36,479 nt of DNA from an uncultured Campylobacter sp. (GCF_938002845.1 NZ_CALKZP010000017.1:1-36479), one strand, 5' to 3'. Shown: positions 8,546-16,811, counted from the first letter of the stretch. Translations and numbers: made by a program. Notes: generated by a model not told the origin, from the sequence alone.

Positions 8546-9400
8546 ATGCAGCTTAAAAAGATTTTTTTCCCTATCGGCGGCGGCGAGGAGCTAGCCGAGC
8601 GCATACACGGAGCGCTGCTCGTGAATAAATTTTTCGGTACGCACATCAACATAATGGCGTGCCAGCTCGATCCTAAGATGATCTACAATGTCCGTATGAC
8701 GCTAAAAGGCGGCGTGTTGATGGAGGAATTTTTAAAATCCGCGGGCGATGAGATGAGGGCTGAGCGCGAGGAGATCAAGGCGATCTTCGACGCCGAATGC
8801 GCTAAGCTCGATTTGGATCAAAACGACGACGATCACGTCCCAAATAGCGCCGCTTTGAGGCATATGGTGGGCATCCGCTCCGAGCTGGTCGAGAAATACT
8901 CCAAATATTGTGATTTGGTGCTGGTTTCGGTGCCGCCTACGGGCTCTATCACGGGCACATTCGAGGCGGCGGTCACCAAAAGCGGCAAGCCTTGCATTGT
9001 CATACCGCGCAAGCTGCAAGAGTTTAAGGCGGATAAAATTTTAGTCTCGCTTACCGGTACTGCGGCGTCTGCGCGAGCGCTCGATAATTGGCTGGAGCTT
9101 TTGCAGCGCGCCAAATCCGTCACCGTCATCACCGCAAACCACTACCTCCAAGAGGGCATCCCCGAAACGAAGCGCCGTATAAGCGACTATCTGGCTCTGC
9201 ACGACGTTAATATCGATGCTTTCGAGACGCTAAACGCAGACGGCAAGATCCCGGGGCAGGTGCTGCTAGAGTACGCCGACGCGGGCGATTTCGACCTAAT
9301 CGTCGCGGGCTTGCACTCAGACAGCGGCATAAAGGAGATTTTTTTAGGCGGCGCGTCGAAATACTTCCTGCAAAAGACCAAAATTCCGGTTCTAATGTAG
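8546..9400 (+). CDS. Universal stress protein, two-domain UspA type
   Basis: A 284-residue cytoplasmic protein of the UspA superfamily. The first half begins LKKIFFPIGGG and ends in the strand KPCIVIPR. The second half (from about residue 165, DKILVSLTGTAASARALDNW) ends with DLIVAGLHSD...GIKEIFLGGASKYFLQKTKIPVLM. This has the family's C-terminal shape, 'hydrophobic strand, G, then G-x-S/A-x-x-x-L...PVL', which lies close to the nucleotide pocket. The exact role is unknown. ATG 8546 has TAGGAG eight bases upstream and lies 20 bases after pnp, so it may share the pnp transcript. A 15-base-pair hairpin begins directly after its stop. Confidence 0.82.
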   Translation: MQLKKIFFPIGGGEELAERIHGALLVNKFFGTHINIMACQLDPKMIYNVRMTLKGGVLMEEFLKSAGDEMRAEREEIKAIFDAECAKLDLDQNDDDHVPNSAALRHMVGIRSELVEKYSKYCDLVLVSVPPTGSITGTFEAAVTKSGKPCIVIPRKLQEFKADKILVSLTGTAASARALDNWLELLQRAKSVTVITANHYLQEGIPETKRRISDYLALHDVNIDAFETLNADGKIPGQVLLEYADAGDFDLIVAGLHSDSGIKEIFLGGASKYFLQKTKIPVLM

Positions 9401-9455
9401 CTTGAAGCTTAGACGCCGTGTCGCGGCATATCGCCCGCATAGCGTCTAGGCTTAA
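9401..9455 (+). terminator. Long stem-loop after the stress-protein gene
   Basis: Immediately after the TAG stop, bases 9401-9416 pair with 9441-9455: the core TAGACGC/GCGTCTA is extended by AAGC and CTT, with one bulge and one G-T pair, around a 25-base loop. There is only a short T-run shortly after (CTTTT near 9461). It may end the purD-to-usp transcript or protect its 3' end. The rest of the gap to 9689 holds no gene that I can see. Confidence 0.4.
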
Positions 9456-9689
9456 GTCGGCTTTTAAGTGCTGTAAGCTAAAGCTTAAATTTTAATCGGC
9501 TCGCTTTAGCTTTGTTAGCCCGTCCATAAATCGTGCAGTTATGCTATTTTGCGGATGGGTTGCTGCGATTAATTTTATCGCTAGCTTTGCTGACGAGCCG
9601 CGTTTGCTTTGCCGCGTCGTGAAATTTCGCATAAATTTGCACTTGAAATTTCCGCTTACACGCTAAATTTTAAATTCCAAGGAGCGTAG

Positions 9690-10148
9690 ATGGCGTTTGA
9701 AAATGCAATCATCACCAAAGAGGATGATGAGAAGTATGGATTGAGTAAAATTTACTACAAATATAATCCGAAACGCGAAGTTTTTATCAATAAACAAGAT
9801 TGGGTGATAAACAGAGAGCTTGATTGTTGGCTATGGGATATTTTTTATTTCCCCGATCCTGAATATGAACATGGAACTCTTGTTAAAGCTATTTGGATTT
9901 TATATTATAAAGGTGAAATTATTGAAGCTATCCTTGATTATGACATCGATAGAACGCTAAGACCTAAGCAATTTCATAGAATTTGGCAGCTACTTGATCT
10001 AAATCCAAAACAAACTAAATTGATTTCAAGGGATGAAATAATTATACTTTTAAACAATGCTTTGCAAACATATGGATATGATGGCATATGGGAGCAAATC
10101 CCAAATTACACTATGGAACTCCAAGACCTAACCGATCGTAAAATCTAG
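9690..10148 (+). CDS. Unknown acidic small protein, first tandem copy
   Basis: 152 residues; I do not recognise the family. It is cytoplasmic by appearance (no signal peptide or membrane segment), acidic and rich in aromatics. Motifs shared with the next gene include FENAIITKEDDEKYGL, DCWLW, FPDP, IWILYY, EFHRIW-type helices, LNPKQT, and EQIPNYTME near the end. Start ATG 9690 has AAGGAG at 9679-9684. The gene is clearly A+T-richer than its neighbours and stands alone between a plus-strand operon and a minus-strand one, which suggests acquisition. Small acidic tandem copies of this kind are common among immunity or antitoxin proteins, but no toxin gene lies next to it, so that is only a guess. 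Confidence 0.7.
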   Translation: MAFENAIITKEDDEKYGLSKIYYKYNPKREVFINKQDWVINRELDCWLWDIFYFPDPEYEHGTLVKAIWILYYKGEIIEAILDYDIDRTLRPKQFHRIWQLLDLNPKQTKLISRDEIIILLNNALQTYGYDGIWEQIPNYTMELQDLTDRKI

Positions 10149-10177
10149 AATTATTAAAATTTTTTGAGGAGGAGAGA

Positions 10178-10636
10178 GTGGCGTTTGAAAATGCAATCAT
10201 CACTAAAGAGGATGATGAAAAGTATGGATTGAGTGAAATTTACTACAAATATAATCCATACTATGAGACTTTTATTAATGAGTTACGATGGACTATTGAT
10301 AGAGATGCGGATTGTTGGCTATGGAAAATTTATAGTTTTCCTGATCCAGATTATGACCATGGCACTGATTCTAAAGGAATTTGGATTTTATATTATAATG
10401 GTGAAGTTATTGAAGTCACCCTTGATTATGATATCGACGAAGCATTGAGACCTGGAGAATTCCATAGAATTTGGAAACTGCTCAATCTAAATCCAAAGCA
10501 AACACCTCTTTTGTCGGTAAGCGATATAATTAAGCTGTTGAATGTAATATTAAAAGCGTATGGTTATTCTACTCGCGAGCAAATCCCAAACTACACCATG
10601 GAAATCCAAGACCTAACCGATCACGCCGCAAAATAG
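10178..10636 (+). CDS. Unknown acidic small protein, second tandem copy
   Basis: A paralogue of the gene before it, also 152 residues and about two-thirds identical by eye. The first 26 codons are almost identical even at DNA level, the middle is diverged (FINELRWTIDRDADCWLWK against the first copy's FINKQDWVINRELDCWLWD), and the end is again close (EQIPNYTME.QDLTD). The start is GTG at 10178, with a strong GAGGAGG just upstream; the first copy uses ATG. The gap of 29 bases suggests one transcript. The unknown function is probably shared, but with differing specificity in the central part. It has the same low G+C as the first copy. Confidence 0.7.
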   Translation: MAFENAIITKEDDEKYGLSEIYYKYNPYYETFINELRWTIDRDADCWLWKIYSFPDPDYDHGTDSKGIWILYYNGEVIEVTLDYDIDEALRPGEFHRIWKLLNLNPKQTPLLSVSDIIKLLNVILKAYGYSTREQIPNYTMEIQDLTDHAAK

Positions 10637-10718
10637 GGCTTTAAATTTAACTCTATTTCAATCCCGCACCAAATCAAATTTCATAGAATTCTAAAATTTC
10701 GCAGAATTTTGAAATTCT

Positions 10719-10742
10719 AAAATTACAAAGTCCTGTAATTTT
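10719..10742. terminator. Two-way hairpin between convergent genes
   Basis: A perfect 9-bp inverted repeat, AAAATTACA/TGTAATTTT, around the loop AAGTCC. T-runs on each side, depending on strand, make it usable from both directions. It lies between the plus-strand tandem pair and the minus-strand antiporter, where a shared terminator is expected. The stem is A+T-rich, so it is weaker than usual. Confidence 0.45.
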
Positions 10743-10762
10743 CAAATTTTAAAATTCCCGCC

Positions 10763-11902
10763 CTAAAATTTCTTGTAAATAAAATTTATCAAAATCATCG
10801 ACGCAAGCGCCTCTATGAGCGAGGCGATGATCATCGCGAAGTATATCTCTTGCGAGATCGCGGCGGTGGAGTAAAAAAGCGTCGCCGTGGCGATCACTAG
10901 CGTCAGAGGCATAGAAAGCGATAGCGCGAAAAGCGCCGCGCCTTTGCGCCCCAGGATGCTTAAAAACGTAGCGCTTGCAAGCAGCCTGATGCCAAACATC
11001 AGCGCCGCTAGGCTTACGGCAAAGCTCATCACTCCGGGCATAAGAAGCGCTTCAAGCTTGATCACGGCTCCGGTGTGTATGAAAAATATCGGCACCAAAA
11101 AGCCGAAGCCGAACGACGATAGCTTCTCGATGAGGTCGTCCTTGTGCGAGAAAAAGGTCGGCAGAAAGGTGCCTGCGATGAAGGCGCCGATGACGACCTC
11201 AAGTCCCAAAAGCATCACCCCCGCGCAGATGAGGCAAAACAGCGCCATCGCAAATCGCACGTCTTTTTCGTTTTTGTCGTATTTGGGCATGATGACCGTT
11301 TTTAGCGCGGGGAACCACCAAAATAGAATTTCAAGCCCTTTAAAAACCGCCAAGGCTGCCGCCGAAAAGCCCAAAAGCGCGCCGATGTGAAGCGCCATCT
11401 CTACGCCGAAGCCGTTTTTAAGGTAGATGCCGCCCACCGTGAGGACGGCGATGCTGATGAGCTCGCCGATCACGCCCGCGGGCATCGCGAGATTGAGCCA
11501 CGCTTGATCCTTGCCGTATTCCTTATACAGCGCCGAAAGCAGCCCGACGCTCATCAGAGGCGCGGCGATGATAAGCATCTGCGGCAGTTCAAACACCCAA
11601 ACCGCAAGCGCGCTTAGGATATAAAGCAGCGCCAAAAAGATTATGATCAGCCGTAGAATTTTGCGCGGCATCGCAAGCAGCGCGCGGAAATCCACCTCGC
11701 AGCCCGCCAAAAACATAAGGTAGCAAAAGCCGATCTGAGCAGCCAGATCGAAGGTTGCGCTTGGCGGCAAAAGCCCTAAATTTGCGGCTATGATGCCAAG
11801 CATGATCTCCATGGGCGAGAGCGGAATTCTAGCTAAGCTAGCCAAAAAGGGCGAAGCAAAGATCAAAAACGATAGCGCGATTAGGACGTAAATTTCATTC
11901 AT
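10763..11902 (-). CDS. Cation/proton antiporter, CPA2 (KefB/GerN-like) type
   Basis: An inner-membrane exchanger of about 379 residues with roughly eleven hydrophobic helices. The pattern fits the Na+/H+ exchanger domain of CPA2: an early SPMEIMLGIIAANLGLLPP stretch, then IGFCYLMFLAGCEVD (the conserved 'FxxGxExD' region, acidic residue in the membrane), VIGAFIAGTFLPT, FGFLVPIFFIHTGA (the 'PxFFxxxG' motif) and helices to the end. It lacks the RCK/TrkA-N domain of full KefB/KefC. The ion cannot be told. I choose ATG at 11902 because it overlaps the upstream phosphoesterase stop as ATGA, a coupling pattern. An in-frame start at 11926 would add eight residues inside that gene. Confidence 0.82.
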   Translation of the reverse strand: MNEIYVLIALSFLIFASPFLASLARIPLSPMEIMLGIIAANLGLLPPSATFDLAAQIGFCYLMFLAGCEVDFRALLAMPRKILRLIIIFLALLYILSALAVWVFELPQMLIIAAPLMSVGLLSALYKEYGKDQAWLNLAMPAGVIGELISIAVLTVGGIYLKNGFGVEMALHIGALLGFSAAALAVFKGLEILFWWFPALKTVIMPKYDKNEKDVRFAMALFCLICAGVMLLGLEVVIGAFIAGTFLPTFFSHKDDLIEKLSSFGFGFLVPIFFIHTGAVIKLEALLMPGVMSFAVSLAALMFGIRLLASATFLSILGRKGAALFALSLSMPLTLVIATATLFYSTAAISQEIYFAMIIASLIEALASMILINFIYKKF

Positions 11903-12843
11903 AGTTTTATCTCGCATTCGCGCCATTTTAGAGCTTTTTCAGGCGCGGCACAGACGTGAAATACGTGAAATTTCCCGCCTTGTGCCACGACGTAGGCAAA
12001 CTCGAAAAGCCTCTTTTTGCGTCCGCAAATCTCGCCCGGATTTAGCACAAGCGCGCCGTTTTTATTTACCGCCGCGGCGAGATAGTGGGTATGGCCGTAA
12101 ATTTTGATAGTTGGAATTTTATCCGCGCCTCGCTCGCACGAACCCCGATTTTTACCTTCGCCGCTTGTATTAGGGTCTGAACTTGCGGTTAAATTTGAGT
12201 TTAAATTTGCGTTCGGGCTTGAGGCCGAGTATGCGCCCAGACTTAAGTCTAAATTTGCGTTTGAGTTTACATCCTCGCCTGTATTCACGCCCAAGCTCAC
12301 ATTTAGACTTGCGGATTGCCCGCCTTTGAAATTCGCGCTCGCGCTACGTATGTTTTTAAAATTTGCATCTGCACCGCGCGCGCCATTTAAAATTTCATCA
12401 ACGTCCGCAGCATTAAAATTTGCGTCTAAATTTGCCGAGCAACTCGCTGTTTTAGAATTTGAGATTAAAATTTCCCCGCGATCCGCACCCGCACCTAAAT
12501 CCGCGTCTAAATTTAATCCGTCTGCTTCATTTTGCGCTGCGGATTCTTCGTCAAAGAGATAAAACGGATGGTGCATAATTTTTAGTCGCAGCCCCGCAAA
12601 CTCCGTGCAAAAGGGCTCATCGTATAGGTTGAAGTCGTTTTTTAGCTCCGCAAGCGCTTCGTCGTTGTTGCCAAGAACCGCGAAGTAGGGCTTGCCACTT
12701 TGTCGCAAAAGCCTCAGCGTTTCGCTCTCGACGATGCCCTCTGCGTGCACTAGCAGATCCGCTCCTCGCGCGAGTAACCATTCTATGGCGCCGGCAGCGA
12801 CCTTTGTTTCGCGATGAGAGTCCGAGATGACGCCTATTATCAA
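11899..12843 (-). CDS. YfcE/MJ0936-type metallophosphoesterase with large insertion
   Basis: A calcineurin-like phosphoesterase fold. Metal-site blocks are visible: SDSH (8-10, D-x-H), GNND (58-61), HH at 91-92, and GHTH (250-253). The second block is odd: relatives have H-A-G-D, but here residues 33-36 read HAEG, so the bridging Asp is missing. Between HHPFYLFDE and IPTIKIYGHTHY lie about 143 extra residues of low-complexity Asn/Ala/Ser/Asp sequence (about 100-243); without them the length is near 171, normal for the family. The TTG start at 12843 gives MIIGVISDSH and overlaps the topA stop (TTGA). The substrate is unknown. Activity is doubtful, but the frame is open across 314 codons, which argues against a plain pseudogene. 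Confidence 0.75.
   Translation of the reverse strand: MIIGVISDSHRETKVAAGAIEWLLARGADLLVHAEGIVESETLRLLRQSGKPYFAVLGNNDEALAELKNDFNLYDEPFCTEFAGLRLKIMHHPFYLFDEESAAQNEADGLNLDADLGAGADRGEILISNSKTASCSANLDANFNAADVDEILNGARGADANFKNIRSASANFKGGQSASLNVSLGVNTGEDVNSNANLDLSLGAYSASSPNANLNSNLTASSDPNTSGEGKNRGSCERGADKIPTIKIYGHTHYLAAAVNKNGALVLNPGEICGRKKRLFEFAYVVAQGGKFHVFHVCAAPEKALKWRECEIKL
12115..12546 (-). repeat. In-frame low-complexity insertion in the phosphoesterase
   Basis: About 430 bases of degenerate short repeats built round AAATTT, with GCGTCTAAATTTGC-like units recurring. About a dozen RAATTY sites fall in it. Read in the gene's frame they give repeated A-N-[LF], S-N-L and N-L-D tripeptides (ANLD, ANFN, ANFK, NANLNSNL). 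No known domain is seen. The flanking phosphoesterase domain joins smoothly if the segment is removed. Confidence 0.75.
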
Positions 12844-15071
12844 TCGATCTCTTCTTTAAGCTTGCACTGTGGGCACTCAGCAAAGTTGCCTTTTTTCAGC
12901 TCTTTTCGGAGCATGTATGAGTTGCCGCACTGCGGGCACGCGCGCGCAATCGGCGCGTAGTTGCTCACAAAGCCGCATTTTGGGTAGTTCGTGCAGCCGT
13001 AAAATTTGCCGCGTCTGGAGAAGCGCTCGACGATCTCGCCCGTGCCGCAGCTCGGGCACTTAACGCCCGTGGAGACGAGCGGCTTTTTCTCCTTTGCGGC
13101 GCCCTCGATTTTGCGCGAGTATTTGCACTTCGGATAGCCCTCGCAAGCGATAAACTCGCCGTATCTGCCCTTGCGCTTGATCAAATTTTTACCGCACTGC
13201 GGGCATTTCTCATCTAGCACTTCGGGCGCCGCCTTCTCCTCGCTCGCCCCCTCGGTGCCGGCGTCCGCGTTGCGCGAGTATTTGCATTTCGGATAGTTCG
13301 AGCAAGCGATAAACTCGCCGAATCTGCCCTGGCGCTTAAGTAGCTCGCCACCGCAGTTCGGGCAGGTTTCGCCGATCTTTTCGGCTAGCTTTTGGCTTGC
13401 GATCGACGTTTTTCCTTTGGCGATCTCGTCCATAAAAGGATAATAGAAATCTGCCAAAATTTGCTGCCAGTCCGCTTTGTTTTCGGCGATGTCGTCGAGC
13501 TTCTCTTCCATTTTGGAGGTAAACTCGCTATCGACGATATTTTTAAAATTTTGCTCCAGCATCTCGGTGATCTTAAAGGCGATCTCGCTCGGCACCAGGT
13601 GTTTTTGCTCGATATTTACGTAGTTGCGCGCAGTAAGCAGCGAGATGGTAGGTGCATAGGTCGAGGGCCTGCCGATGCCTAGGCTTTCGAGCTTTTTGAT
13701 GAGGCTTGCTTCCGAATAGCGCGCCGGCGGCTCGGTGAAGTGCTGTTGCGAGCTTAGGCTTTGCAGGCTCATCGCGTCGCCCGCGCTAAGGCTCGGTAAA
13801 ATTTTATCCTTATCCAGATCGCCGTAAGCCTTGTAAAAACCGTCAAATTCCACCTTGCGCCCGCTGATCTTAAACGCGCCCTCTTCGCCGCGCACGATGA
13901 TCGTTTGGATCTGCGAGACGCTAGGGCTCATCTGTGAGGCTACGAAGCGGTTGTAGATGAGCGCGTAGAGGCGGTATTCGTCGCGAGGCAGGATTTTTTG
14001 CGCGAGCTCGGGGGTAAGCTTTAGATCGGTAGGTCGTATCGCCTCGTGGGCCTCCTGCGCGCCTTTGCTTTTGGTAGCGTATAAATTCGCGCTTTTGGGC
14101 AGATATTTTTCGCCGAAACGCTGCTCTATGAGCTCACGAGCCGCCGCGATCGCTTCTTTAGCGATATTTAGCGAGTCGGTTCGCATGTATGTGATCGCGC
14201 CGCCGTTTTTGGTATTAACGCCCTCGTAAAGGCTCTGCGCGAGGCTCATCGTCTTTCGCGGATTAAAGCCCAGAGCCGTGCTCGCCGCCTGCTGTAGCGT
14301 CGAGGTCATAAACGGCGGGTAGGGGTTTGTTTTGCGCGATTTGCTCTCGATACTCTCTACGCTAAATTTGTCTTTTTGCAGCGTCAGGACGATCTCGCTA
14401 GCTTGCGCGGCGTTTTTGACCGAGAGTTTTTCCATCTTTTTACCGCGAAATTCCACGAGCTCGGCTTCCAAGTCCTTCTTAAAGACCGCATCGATGCTGT
14501 GGAATTCTACCGGCTTAAAATTTAAAATTTCGCGCTCGCGATCGACGACGATCTTAAGCGCGGCGCTTTGGACGCGACCCGCGCTTAAGCCGCGCTGGAT
14601 CTTTAAATTTAAAAGCGGACTTAGCTTATAGCCCACGATGCGATCGAGCAGGCGGCGCGCTTGTTGGGCGTTTACGCTTGCGATATTGAGCTTGCGCGGC
14701 GAGCTTAGCGCGTTTGAGATCGCGCTTTTGGTGATCTCGTGAAATACGATGCGCGGCAGCTCCTGCGCCTGCTTGCCGATCGAAGCGGCGATATGATAGG
14801 CGATCGCCTCGCCCTCGCGGTCCTCGTCCGTCGCGAGATAAATTTGATCCGCCTTTTTGGCGAGCGTTTTTATCTGTTTTACGATCTGATCGTGGTCGGC
14901 GCTGATTTCGTATTCGGGCTCGAAGCTTTTATCTTTGATTTTAATGCCGAAGCGTTTTTTAGGAAGGTCGCGGATATGACCTTTAGACGCGATTACGTCG
15001 TAATCGGCGCCTAAGAAATTTTTGATAGTTTTGGCTTTTGCAGGGGATTCTACGATGATTAAATTTTTCAT
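12840..15071 (-). CDS. topA: DNA topoisomerase I
   Basis: Type IA topoisomerase that relaxes negative supercoils through a 5'-phosphotyrosine link. The 743 residues begin with the Toprim domain (KNLIIVESPAKAKTIKNFLG, then ATDEDREGEAIAYHI with its acidic triad). The active-site Tyr lies in ITYMRTDS near residue 296, and RLLDRIVGYKLSP and SAGRVQSAALKI are standard core motifs. The C-terminus has four Cys4 zinc-ribbon units (CPNCGG..., CPQCGK..., CPSCGT..., CPQCGN...), the first two with GEFIAC..YPKCKYSR repeats. Length is normal and the gene intact. It starts three bases after the dcd stop and overlaps the phosphoesterase by four bases. Confidence 0.96.
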   Translation of the reverse strand: MKNLIIVESPAKAKTIKNFLGADYDVIASKGHIRDLPKKRFGIKIKDKSFEPEYEISADHDQIVKQIKTLAKKADQIYLATDEDREGEAIAYHIAASIGKQAQELPRIVFHEITKSAISNALSSPRKLNIASVNAQQARRLLDRIVGYKLSPLLNLKIQRGLSAGRVQSAALKIVVDREREILNFKPVEFHSIDAVFKKDLEAELVEFRGKKMEKLSVKNAAQASEIVLTLQKDKFSVESIESKSRKTNPYPPFMTSTLQQAASTALGFNPRKTMSLAQSLYEGVNTKNGGAITYMRTDSLNIAKEAIAAARELIEQRFGEKYLPKSANLYATKSKGAQEAHEAIRPTDLKLTPELAQKILPRDEYRLYALIYNRFVASQMSPSVSQIQTIIVRGEEGAFKISGRKVEFDGFYKAYGDLDKDKILPSLSAGDAMSLQSLSSQQHFTEPPARYSEASLIKKLESLGIGRPSTYAPTISLLTARNYVNIEQKHLVPSEIAFKITEMLEQNFKNIVDSEFTSKMEEKLDDIAENKADWQQILADFYYPFMDEIAKGKTSIASQKLAEKIGETCPNCGGELLKRQGRFGEFIACSNYPKCKYSRNADAGTEGASEEKAAPEVLDEKCPQCGKNLIKRKGRYGEFIACEGYPKCKYSRKIEGAAKEKKPLVSTGVKCPSCGTGEIVERFSRRGKFYGCTNYPKCGFVSNYAPIARACPQCGNSYMLRKELKKGNFAECPQCKLKEEID

Positions 15072-15074
15072 TGT

Positions 15075-15638
15075 TTAATCCTTTAGAATTCTAGGCAGTG
15101 TGATGCCCTTTTGGCTTTGGTATTTGCCCTTTTTATCGCAGTAGCTCACCTCGCACGGCTCGTCTCCTTGCAGAAACAAAACCTGCGCGATCCCTTCATT
15201 CGCGTAAATTTTTGCAGGCAGCGGCGTGGTATTGGAAATTTCAATCGTGATGTGCCCTTCAAAGCCCGGCTCAAAGGGCGTTACGTTTACGATGATGCCG
15301 CAGCGCGCGTAGGTGCTTTTACCGAGGCAGATCGCAAGCACGTCGCGCGGCATTTTGAAGTATTCGATAGTGCGCGCTAGCGCGAAGGAATTAGGTGGCA
15401 CGATGCAGACGTCGCCCTCAAAATCCACGACGTTTTTTGCGTCGAAATTTTTAGGATCGACGACCGTTCCGCCGACGTTTGTAAAAATTTTAAATTCGCG
15501 CGCTACGCGTATGTCGTATCCGTAGCTCGAAAGTCCGTAGCTAACGACGCCGCGACCGATATTTTCCTCGCAAAAGGGCGCTATCATATCGTGCTGCTGC
15601 GACATCTGTCTGATCCATTTATCGCTTTTCAGTCCCAT
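15075..15638 (-). CDS. dcd: dCTP deaminase
   Basis: Converts dCTP to dUTP and ammonia, feeding dTMP synthesis. At 187 residues it fits the proteobacterial trimeric enzyme. Motifs: SYGLSSYGYDIRVA near 33-46 (the nucleotide-binding turn), FALARTIEYFKMP, CLGKSTYARCGI, and FEGHITIEISNTT, which holds the catalytic Glu of the family. Start ATG 15638 has AAGGAAATTTT upstream on the minus strand. It is the first gene of the run dcd-topA-phosphoesterase-antiporter, read from the extended -10 promoter at 15673-15681; the spacing to topA is three bases. Confidence 0.95.
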   Translation of the reverse strand: MGLKSDKWIRQMSQQHDMIAPFCEENIGRGVVSYGLSSYGYDIRVAREFKIFTNVGGTVVDPKNFDAKNVVDFEGDVCIVPPNSFALARTIEYFKMPRDVLAICLGKSTYARCGIIVNVTPFEPGFEGHITIEISNTTPLPAKIYANEGIAQVLFLQGDEPCEVSYCDKKGKYQSQKGITLPRILKD

Positions 15639-15672
15639 AAAATTTCCTTAAAATAATCAAAATTTTTCGCGC

Positions 15673-15681
15673 ATTATAGCA
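15673..15681 (-). promoter_or_regulatory. Extended -10 promoter of dcd
   Basis: On the minus strand this reads TGCTATAAT, a perfect extended -10 box (TGnTATAAT), 35 bases ahead of the dcd ATG. It probably drives the whole dcd-to-antiporter run. It is divergent from the ansA promoter, the two boxes being about 30 bases apart. Confidence 0.7.
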
Positions 15682-15708
15682 GCAAAATAAAATATAATAA
15701 AAATTTTA

Positions 15709-15717
15709 TGCTAGAAT
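15709..15717 (+). promoter_or_regulatory. Probable extended -10 promoter of ansA
   Basis: TGCTAGAAT, one mismatch from TGnTATAAT, in a strongly A+T-rich stretch, giving a leader of about 38 bases before ATG 15762 with AAGGAG at 15751-15756. A second candidate, TATAAA near 15729, is also possible. Confidence 0.5.
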
Positions 15718-15761
15718 TTTGCTTAAATTATAAAAATTTTATCACTTTTTAAGGAGCAACT

Positions 15762-16811
15762 ATGGGACTACTCAAGAAATTTGCGTTTATTACGTTTTTT
15801 ATCGCGTCATCTTTGGCTGCTGCGAAGCCAAATATTTATATTTTAGCTACCGGCGGTACGATCGCGGGAAGCAGCGCAAGTGCCACGGAGGGCAACTATA
15901 CCGCAGGCTCTAAGGGTGTAGAAGCTATCTTATCGGCAGTGCCGCAACTGGGGGATTTAGCTACGATTAAAAGCGAGCAAATTTCAAATATCGGCTCGCA
16001 GGAGATGAATGATGAAATTTGGCTCAAGCTTGCAAACCGCGTAAGCGAGCTGCTTACTAAAAACGACGTCGACGGCGTCGTCATCATGCATGGAACCGAT
16101 ACGATGGAGGAGACGGCGTATTTTTTAAGCCTAGTCATAAAATCTAAAAAACCGATCGTGCTCGTGGGCTCGATGAGATCCTCTACGTCGATGAGCGCGG
16201 ACGGCCCGCTAAATATCTACAACGCCGTCAGCGTCGCGGCAAATAAAAACGCTCGCGAAAAGGGCGCTCTTGTAGTGATGAACGACGAGATCCACGCCGC
16301 GCGCGAGGTTACGAAAACAAATACTACTAACGTCGCTACCTTCGCCTCGCCGAATTCCGGCAAGATCGGGGCCGTGAATTACGGCATCGTAAATTTTTAC
16401 ATGGCGCCGCTTCGCAAGCACACGATAAGCAGCGATTTTAATATCAAAGACGTCAAGGCTCTGCCGCGCGTCGATATTGTTTACGGGCACGCGCAAGATG
16501 CGGGCGATTTCGTGGAGACCGCCGTGCAAAAGGGCGCTAAGGGCATCGTCGTAGCGGGCGTAGGCAACGGCAATTTATATCCGGATCTGCAGGCCGCCCT
16601 AGCTAAGGCTAGCGAGGAGGGCGTGATCGTCGTGCGCTCAAGCCGCACCGGCAGCGGCAGCACTAGCGCCGGCTCGGAGGTAGATGATGCCAAATACGGC
16701 TTCCTAACCGCCGATAATCTAAATCCGCAAAAGGCTCGCGTGCTACTGATGCTGGCTCTCGGCAAAACGAGCGATAAAGCGAGAATTCAGAGCTTTTTTG
16801 CGACACATTAA
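15762..16811 (+). CDS. ansA: Periplasmic type II L-asparaginase
   Basis: Hydrolyses asparagine (and perhaps glutamine) to the acid and ammonia in the periplasm, giving Campylobacter aspartate as carbon source. A signal peptide is clear (MGLLKKFAFITFFIASSLAAA). Catalytic motifs: ILATGGTIAGS, with the nucleophilic Thr, near residue 27; VIMHGTDTMEETAYFL, with the second Thr and Asp, near 107; and VLVGSMRSSTSMSADGPLN near 135. The type II stretch EVTKTNTTNVATFASPNSG follows. The 349-residue length is normal. It stands alone with its own promoter, and the decayed mobile region begins about 50 bases downstream. Both ansA and ansB have been used as symbols for this secreted form. Confidence 0.92.
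   Translation: MGLLKKFAFITFFIASSLAAAKPNIYILATGGTIAGSSASATEGNYTAGSKGVEAILSAVPQLGDLATIKSEQISNIGSQEMNDEIWLKLANRVSELLTKNDVDGVVIMHGTDTMEETAYFLSLVIKSKKPIVLVGSMRSSTSMSADGPLNIYNAVSVAANKNAREKGALVVMNDEIHAAREVTKTNTTNVATFASPNSGKIGAVNYGIVNFYMAPLRKHTISSDFNIKDVKALPRVDIVYGHAQDAGDFVETAVQKGAKGIVVAGVGNGNLYPDLQAALAKASEEGVIVVRSSRTGSGSTSAGSEVDDAKYGFLTADNLNPQKARVLLMLALGKTSDKARIQSFFATH

Larger units (their letters stand above)
9690..10636 (+). repeat. Tandem gene duplication
   Basis: Two 459-base units (9690-10148 and 10178-10636) are 29 bases apart. Identity is highest in the first 75 or so bases and the last 40 and lowest in the middle, a mosaic that fits either gene conversion at the ends or selection for change in the centre. 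Confidence 0.85.

Noticed and set aside
9690..10636. Calling the tandem pair a toxin-antitoxin module
   Set aside because: The two proteins are homologous to each other, not a toxin with a different antitoxin, and neither shows a toxin motif.
12104..12562. Plus-strand 152-codon frame opposite the phosphoesterase insertion
   Set aside because: A mirror of the repeat (AAATTT is its own complement, so repeats stay open on both strands); no ribosome site or family.
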